DNA from: Setomelanomma holmii
Taxonomy: Eukaryota; Ascomycota; Dothideomycetes; Pleosporales; Phaeosphaeriaceae
Assembly: GCA_010015745.1 (NCBI GenBank)
Contig: ML978167.1
Span: 186,001 to 250,000 of the forward strand
Length of the DNA stretch: 64,000 bases
Direction: 5' to 3'
The position numbers and the translations under genes are program-made. Positions 57,746 through 64,000 of this stretch are shown here, in pieces (the stretch's first letter is position 1; each line of letters starts with the position of its first letter). The notes below the pieces were generated by a model, which was given only the letters and a program-made list of their open reading frames with translations, searched no databases and had not been told where the DNA came from.

Positions 57746-59582
57746 CTACCTCCTGGGCATACCCCTGCCGCGTCCGCGCATACCTAATGCCCTTTGTGCT
57801 GCGCCTGGGGGCAGCGGCCTGTTTGGAGCCTGCGGTGCCTGTGATTCTTGGTTCTCTGTGTAGGTCGTTAGTCGTTTCGTTGTCTAAGAAGCTAGACGGG
57901 TGCAACTCACTGATTGTCTCGTCAACGCTCAAGATCAAGCAGGCCGCCTCTGTCGCTGCTTGTAGAGCGTTGACCTTGACCAGACTCGGCTCCCACACAA
58001 ATTTTTCCATGTTGTTCGCTATGCTTTCGGTGGTGAAGTCGACACCGGCCCAGATGTTACCCTTCTTGTGCTCCACTCTCAGTCGGTTAAGGATGTCTGT
58101 CGCATCGACACCTGCGTTATCGCACAGTTGCCTAGGAATGACCTCCAACGCCTTTGCGAAGGCTTTAATGATCGGTTGCTGCCTGTGAGGAATATTCTTG
58201 TCGGCATAGTTGTGTAGGTATGACGAAATCTCCATTTCCACCGCACCACCTCCGGCAACGATATTCCTGTTCTTGATCGCACGCTTAACGATCATGATGG
58301 CGTCGTGTAAGCTGCGCTCGACCTCAGCAATAAATTGCTCTGCACCACCACGGAGGACAAGTGTGCAAGTCTTCGCTTCTGGGCATCCCTCGAAGAAGTT
58401 GAAGCGCTCCCCACCGATCTGCCTTTCGTCGAATGATTCGCAGGTTCCGAGATGCTTGGGCTGGATGTCTGTGCAGGTCGACTGAACGCTGGCGCCGGTG
58501 GCTCTGCACACGCGATCGAGGTCGTCCGATGCCACACGTCCCGCACAGAAGACATCGCGATCTGCGAAATACTGTGTTGCCAAATCGCCAATGGGCAGCT
58601 TGCTCAGCACAATCTTCGCACCCGTCTTGTATAGTGCCTCCATCTTGTTGTAGATGATCTGCCACTCTGCATCCACAATCGCCTGGTATTCCGAGACCTG
58701 CTCCACCCGCACTTCGGCGTTGTCCTTTTCGCTCTTGAGCTCGAGCTCGACGTTCAGGCAGACGATCTTGGGGTTCTTGAAGGACTTGGGTTGTTGCTCG
58801 AACCCAGCGTACGAGAAGGTCTTCTTGAATGCGACACCGTTCACGAAAAGTGAATCCTGTAGGGCACCTCCGGTGATCTTCTTCACTCCAATGAGCTTCT
58901 CATTCAGTTCGTCTTGGTCCAGCGACAGCACTGCATCCACGACCATCTTGGTGAAGAACTTCGAGTTTCGGTGGATCAGCTTGCTGTTCATGGCTGTCGC
59001 CGCAAGCTTCTGGAGGGTATCGCGCTGGTTGCCTTCGGCTGTGTTAACCGCAATGTCCATGATCTTGTTGACCGCGAGGTTTGATGCTCTCCGCAGACCC
59101 TTGATGATCGTCTGGCTGCTAACTCCCTGCTCCACGAAGTCTTTGATCTCCTTCAGTATCTCTCCAGCGAAGACGACTACAGACGTTGTGCCATCACCGA
59201 CTTCGGCGTCTTGCGAACGGGCAATGTCGGTCAGGATGCGGGCGGCGGGGTGGACAATGTCGAGGAGCTAGATGATCTCAGTTCGCTGCCTTCGTGCTCT
59301 GATGATAGTTAGAATAGCTACCTTCATGACTGTGGCTCCGTCGTTCGTGATTGTCTGCCTGCCATTCTCATCCACCATGAGCAGGTCACCACCATATGGG
59401 CCTAACGTGCCCTTGATAGTCTGTTGTACTGCGAGACAGGCATTTATGTTTGACACTACTTGGCCTCGTCCTTGTGACTGATCGGTACCTGCGCTTGTTA
59501 GCTGCTATATATCTAGAAGAGCTTCGAGGCACGTACCCTCTCGTAGCACCACAATAGTGGGTGTCTGGCCGCCGAACGACAT
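57746..59582 (-). CDS. cct7: T-complex protein 1 subunit eta (CCT7)
   Basis: Subunit of the cytosolic CCT/TRiC chaperonin that folds actin and tubulin. Exons 59582..59537, 59488..59322, 59267..57911 and 57855..57746 give 559 residues (yeast 550). N-terminus SFGGQTPTIVVLREGTDQSQ is made across intron 1. ATP-site motifs: TLGPYGGDLLMVDENGR, TNDGATVMK, DGTTSVVVFAGE, and the equatorial AGGGAVEMEIS. Apical domain: SLFVNGVAFKKTFSYAGFEQ. The last intron, with donor GTGAGT at 57910, is needed: unspliced sequence reads on into a nonsense tail, whereas splicing gives the Gly/Arg-rich C-terminus GMRGRGRGMPRR. Start: ATG 59582. Divergent from the F-box-like gene at 60099. Confidence 0.95.
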
Positions 59583-60098
59583 GGTGATGAGATTTGCAGC
59601 GCTCTGAAATCGAAGTGGCAATACAGTAAGCTAACACAAGCTAGAAAAGTCGTGAAAAGTGGTGCAGCGGGTATCGTGGAGCTATACGCAGCTGTATGTT
59701 GTCCCCCGCAGACGCGATTCAAAAAATTACTAGCCAATGTCTCACGCCAGGACGCGCCGGCTGCACGTTTCGCCGGCGGGCTAAGGAATCGCGCCCAACC
59801 TCGCAACCTTCTGTCAACCTTCCATTCTGCTTCCATGCATTGTGACACCCGCTGCGCTTTCCACATTATTTTGTAGCATTACCATCACCATTACGTCTGC
59901 TTTCTGGCGTTGGAGACGCCTTCTTGTCGCTGTCTTGTTCCCAATATAACATCACAGCCAAATTACCGCCCTCGTGACCTCGCCGCGCACTCATATATCG
60001 ATTCCAGTTGCGTCAAAGTCTTGCATAGCGCTTCGTATTACTCCGCAATTCTTCCAGGTGTTGAGTTCGCATGTATACTGTTCTATTCGCATGAAATC
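59583..60098. promoter_or_regulatory. Divergent promoter of CCT7 and the F-box-like gene
   Basis: 516 bp between start codons; no recognisable element beyond position. Confidence 0.35.
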
Positions 60099-61015
60099 AT
60101 GCCAGCCAAGACTTTTGCCAAGAAGGTCAGTTTGCGGAACCACACCCCCCTCCCCCCCGCTCCAAGCATCTCGTCTAATGTCAGATTAGTTGGCACCTAC
60201 ACCGAAAGAGTACACAGATGACATATGTCTACATCGAAGAGACCGGCATTCCAAAGAGTCTGTGGAGAAACAAATATCAATACCGGAAACCATTACTGCC
60301 TTGGACAGCTATCCGCCATTACTCCGAATACCGTCCGAGATACGACGCGAGATTTTCAGATACGTTTTGCCATCATCTAACAAAAGGTTTCTACTCTACA
60401 CCGACTGCGACTCCAACGTGGTTAGCAAGAAGTGGAATCGCAAGTGCCGGCCGCACCCTGACAAGGACCTCACCCTCGATGTCCTGCGCACCAACCGGCT
60501 CATCTACCACGAGTGTCTCTCCGTCATGTACTCGGAGAACCAGTTCCATTTCTACGCATTCAATTACCTGCCTGTACTAGATTTCATACGGCACCTCAGC
60601 CCTGAGGCGAAGAACCTGGTACGCAAAGTCCGCCTGACACCCTTGACGGACCAGCAGGATGACCCACCCTCGAATCACGACCGCTTTTTTACTGTTATAC
60701 ATGATTCATTACCTGGCTTAAGTGAGCTGCAGGCGGATCCGGTCGTCTTTTTCTAGCGCCTGAGCTGCAGTCGCCAATATCTCAAGTTCCATTTATCAAC
60801 CTACCATCCAAGCAATTTCTATAGACCAGCATCGCGTGTATGCATCCAAGCAGGAGCAGCCACTTGCATATGACGATACTTTTTCCAGCATCTTCTCCCA
60901 CTTTCGCGTCAACAATATTCGTGGGTCAGGCAGTGACCATGAGAAGTTCACTGTCAGGAACGATTTCACGTTTCTCGTACTGTTCCACCAACTCATCCAG
61001 CAACAATATCTATGA
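60099..61015 (+). CDS. F-box-like/2EXR-like hypothetical protein
   Basis: Member of the large fungal group with an F-box-like N-terminal half and no known substrate. Exons 60099..60125, 60190..60721 and 60771..61015 give 267 residues. Exon 1 encodes MPAKTFAKK; intron 1 is 64 nt, donor GTCAGT, branch TCTAATG. Intron 2 has donor GTGAGC and acceptor CTGCAG; it removes a TAG that would end the unspliced frame at 60756, and joins SLPGL-IANISSSIYQ. Typical features: LLRIPSEIRREIFRYVLPSS, LDVLRTNRLIYHECLSVMYS, ENQFHFYAFNYLP. The C-terminal exon is less conserved in appearance. The model is my reconstruction; the first two exons are surer than the last. Convergent with the beta-glucosidase. Confidence 0.68.
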
Positions 61016-61210
61016 CGGTGCATGGTCGCGAAAGTCACTCGTGACGTTGGAGAGATGCGACCTTGGGAATCATTTTTAGTCCTTAGACGGGGTGCTCGCC
61101 ACAGACTAACCGGTGGTCATGATCTACTCAACTTCTCTATATGTACAGCATCTTCGAGCGGATCTACTGGTGCTTGTTGTAGATGCATTACGCTCAATGC
61201 ACATTCAGAC

Positions 61211-63631
61211 TCACTGCACAACAATCTCCCCTTCTTGCCTGACGTCCCTGCTACTCGCGCCAACCCAAAGCTTGTACGATCCCCGCCGAAGTTCCCACGC
61301 CTGGGCCGTCACATTCCAGATGCTGAGATTCCGTCTGTCGAGCGCAAACTCAACCTCGCGACTCTCGCCAGGCTGCAAGATGCCCACACGCTCGAAGCCT
61401 CTCAATTGTTTAGCTGGCGCATTCGGTACACCAAGATACAGCTGCGCGACCTCATGCCCTGCGACCTTGCCCGTGTTTGAGATACTGACGGTGGCACGGT
61501 AGAGTACTTGCCAGAGCTGTGGATGGCCACCTTGCACTATCGGGACGGACGGTGATGGGAACGCCAAATTGTCGGCGCCTGCCACCGGCTCAATTGTCAA
61601 GTTGGCATATCCGAACGATGTATATGAGAGTCCATAACCAAACTCGTATCTCGGCGTGATGTTTTTCGCATCAAAGGCGCGATAATCAATGCAAAGTCCT
61701 TCCGTGAAGTTGGATTGCAGGAACGCCGGGATCGAAGGATCGAACGTCGAGTTGAGCAGAGCGCCATAGTCAGCCTCAGCGCGTGCGACAGTATATGGCA
61801 AGCGACCTGACGGATTGACATCGCCGTAGAGTACGTCTGCTATAGCGTTTCCGCTTTCTTGTCCTGGCACACCAGCGAACAGAACAGCCGTGATGTTTGG
61901 GTGGTCAATCCATGCATCGACGGTCCGGATGCCAGCGTTGTGAATGACGACGATGGTGTTTGAGCAGTTGGTCGCGACGTTCTGGACTAGCTGATCACTG
62001 AAGTCGTCCGTGAGGGTAGTGCGGTCAAAAGACTCTGACGCGTAGCTGTTGATAAAGACAAGACATGCTTCAGCATTGGCGTATACCGTCGGGTTTACGC
62101 TGAAGAAGTCCCAACGAAGTGTTTCACGGTTAGCGATGATCCGCTCCTGAATGGCTTTGAACGGACTGATGACATATGGAGGTGTACTGGAGCCAGAACC
62201 ACCTGCTGTGATCAGAGTACCGTTGAGCGTGTTCCATCCAAAGTTCTCTTCGTATCCGCCACCAAAGCGGGAAGGGTTATTCCACGGATTGGCCTTTACT
62301 TCGGCGTCGTAGCCATAGATATTGAGGAAGCGAGGGTGCTGAAGAGGCAGAGTGCTGTTGACGTTCTTGACCAGCACGGTTCCGGCTGCGCCAATTTCTC
62401 GGATCAACGAAGCGTGATCCTCACGTACGTCCACGATGGGATGTTGTACGTTGTACGTGTATATAGCGTTCTCTGGGAAGCCTTTGTCCTGATTGACGTA
62501 GTAAAATGCAGCCAGAAGTCGTGTGTTCATGTCATCAAGTCTCTCAGCTGTGACTGATCCATTATTCACAGCGTCAGTCAGATTGTCGCCCCAGAATTTG
62601 GCGACTGGCATGACAACATCGAGACCGGCGTTGGCAGAGGCGACGCCTGCATGCTGCGCGTCCCAATCTGACACCTGAGATATGTCAATATGTGAGGCGA
62701 CGCTTGCTGCGCCCTAATGCATAAGGGTGACGTACGACAAATCCCTCAAATCCCAGCTCAGTCTTCAACACTCCATTAAGAAGTTTGCTGTTTTGACATC
62801 CGTATGAATTATTGATCCGTTGATAGGAACACATTAAGGATCCTGCTCCCTCTCGGAGAGCATTAGCGAATGGCCATGCGTAGATTTCGTGCAACGTGCG
62901 GTCATCGACGTTGGACGAGACCGCCTCCCCTTCATCACCAGGTCGTCGCCTGTACTCTTGTTCTTGCGCAAGCCAGTGTTTGGGTGTCGCGATGACACCC
63001 TCTTGCTGCGTGCCTCTCGTGATCAGTCCTCCGCCGATGCCAGCAAGATAAGGATCTGCGCCTAGTCCTTCCCAGTTGCGTCCTCCTCGCACGACCCTTC
63101 CAATAGGTCCGACGGACGGACCAAGGGCAACATGAATACCTTTTCCCCTGTACTCTCGTCCAAGTGCTTGGCCATACCTGAGCATTAGATCTCGGTCGAA
63201 GGTAGCTCCAAGGTGGATTCCAGCGGGGAATGAAGATACGAATTCCTGTCCGCGAACACCTGCAGGTGCGTCTGCGAAACAGATCTCGGGGATATGGAGG
63301 CGCGGTACGGCACCTGTTTGTCCAACACATGGCCCAGTCACGCCATGGGTGAGATTGGACTTTTCTTCCAAGGTCAATTGGGAGACAATGTCCTTCGCAC
63401 GCGCGTATGCCGCAGCCCAAGCGGAAGATGTTGAGCCATTGCCGCGAGCTGATGTATGTTAGTAAGAATCCCTTTTTTGCACCTCCGTCACATACGACTA
63501 GGATATACCGGCGGACTCAAGCCATAAAGCGGAACTTCCGACTCGTTCGTATACCCTTGAGTAAAGGACAAGGCAGGGAAAAGAGCAAGGCTCAGCACAA
63601 TCAACTCAAACGACTTCATCTTGAGCAGCAT
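61211..63631 (-). CDS. Secreted beta-glucosidase, glycoside hydrolase family 3
   Basis: Cleaves terminal beta-D-glucose from oligosaccharides, outside the cell. Exons 63631..63496, 62736..63448 and 61211..62674 give 770 residues. A signal peptide is evident (SFELIVLSLALFPALSFTQG). Two in-frame ATGs 12 nt apart (63631, 63619) both give it. N-terminal GH3 barrel: QLTLEEKSNLTHGVTGPC, FPAGIHLGATFDRDLMLRYG, GPSVGPIGRVVRGGRNWEGL, ATPKHWLAQEQE. The catalytic Asp nucleophile is Asp286 in GFVVSDWDAQHAG, where intron 2 falls. C-terminal domains: GTVLVKNVNSTLPL, AGVPGQESGNAIADVLYGDV, PSGRLPYTVAR, and a fibronectin III-like end (VSISNTGKVAGHEVAQLYLG). Many Asn-x-Ser/Thr sites fit a secreted glycoprotein. 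Confidence 0.94.
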
Positions 63632-64000
63632 GAACACAACCCTAGCTCATCGGGATATCACGAAAATTTATGCTTCCCTTAAGCATCCACTCCGTGATCG
63701 CATCATCTTGATACCCTGTGACGAGCACCGTTGTGAGCGCCAGTAACGTTTACCGCTTTCTACTCAACCTCTTGGCGAGGAGGGAAAGTGGGCAACGGCC
63801 TGCAGTTCATCCTGGATCGGTGCGAACATGATCGATGACGTTCTCCGGCTTTTCGGGTAATGTGTTGAAAGTTGAACCGAAGTGCGGGTCAGGAGCCGAA
63901 GAGCAGCCGCTGCTTAGGATCAGAGCATTTTGGGGTTACATCTTCCAGCAACTGGCCGCCCTTGAGGCAACTGAGCCGAATTGTTTTGTTCGAGCTGAAG
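63632..64000. promoter_or_regulatory. Upstream region of the beta-glucosidase gene, to window edge
   Basis: 369 bp. On the minus strand it contains CCGGAG near 63842, which fits the CreA consensus SYGGRG for carbon catabolite repression; a single such hexamer is weak evidence. No gene seen. Confidence 0.3.

Noticed and set aside
57555..57910. Unspliced C-terminal tail of CCT7
   Set aside because: Reads through a clear GTGAGT...ACACAG intron; splicing gives the expected Gly/Arg-rich eta-subunit C-terminus.
1..64000. CRISPR arrays, bacterial operons, insertion sequences
   Set aside because: The window is eukaryotic with spliced genes; no regularly spaced repeats or transposase genes were seen.

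Overview
The window is nuclear DNA of a filamentous ascomycete. Genes carry short introns (about 40-60 nt) with GTRNGT donors, CTNAC-like branch points and YAG acceptors. The protein families are fungal: a split-intron CYP450, a Met7/Str2-type cystathionine gamma-synthase, an OLE1-type desaturase with a C-terminal cytochrome b5 domain, HAUS1 and fungal-type ELYS. The overall style suggests Dothideomycetes, perhaps Mycosphaerellales/Capnodiales. That placement is inferred from protein similarity remembered by eye, not from a search. Exon joins given here were worked out by hand, and each complete model keeps the frame from ATG to stop.

Layout. 1-9.3 kb: APC1 N-terminus (runs off the left edge), a probable Nup37, HAUS1 and cystathionine gamma-synthase. 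9.3-19.4 kb: a gene-poor stretch interrupted only by one small zinc-finger gene (13.2-14.6 kb). 19.4-27.2 kb: GTPBP1/2-like GTPase, protein-L-isoaspartate methyltransferase and Utp22. 27.8-35.0 kb: a compact group of metabolic genes (carboxylesterase, carboxymuconolactone decarboxylase-like protein, SDR, cytochrome P450, alpha/beta-hydrolase) that looks like a small catabolic or tailoring cluster without a PKS or NRPS core. 35.5-40.5 kb: a lineage-specific BTB-like gene, NDUFA13, TRM10 and a TLDc (OXR1-type) protein.

40.8-48.5 kb: the most unusual part. A tandem family shares a BTB-like fold with a RING finger inserted inside the BTB domain. One copy (42.2-43.4 kb) is intact. Its two neighbours show the same exon layout and RING but carry frameshifts and in-frame stops. 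A more distant relative without the RING (47.6-48.5 kb) has an in-frame TGA. Between them an unrelated hypothetical gene is also followed by a broken zinc-finger-like extension.

49.5-64.0 kb: delta-9 desaturase, an unidentified gene, ELYS-type nucleoporin, Mtm1/SLC25A39-type mitochondrial carrier, FBXO9/Hrt3-type F-box protein, CCT7 chaperonin subunit, an F-box-like hypothetical protein and a secreted GH3 beta-glucosidase. Many genes are arranged as divergent or convergent pairs. Two of the divergent promoters (HAUS1/cystathionine synthase and PIMT/Utp22) share the 12-mer TTATCGATAAGC, whose core is a perfect palindrome.
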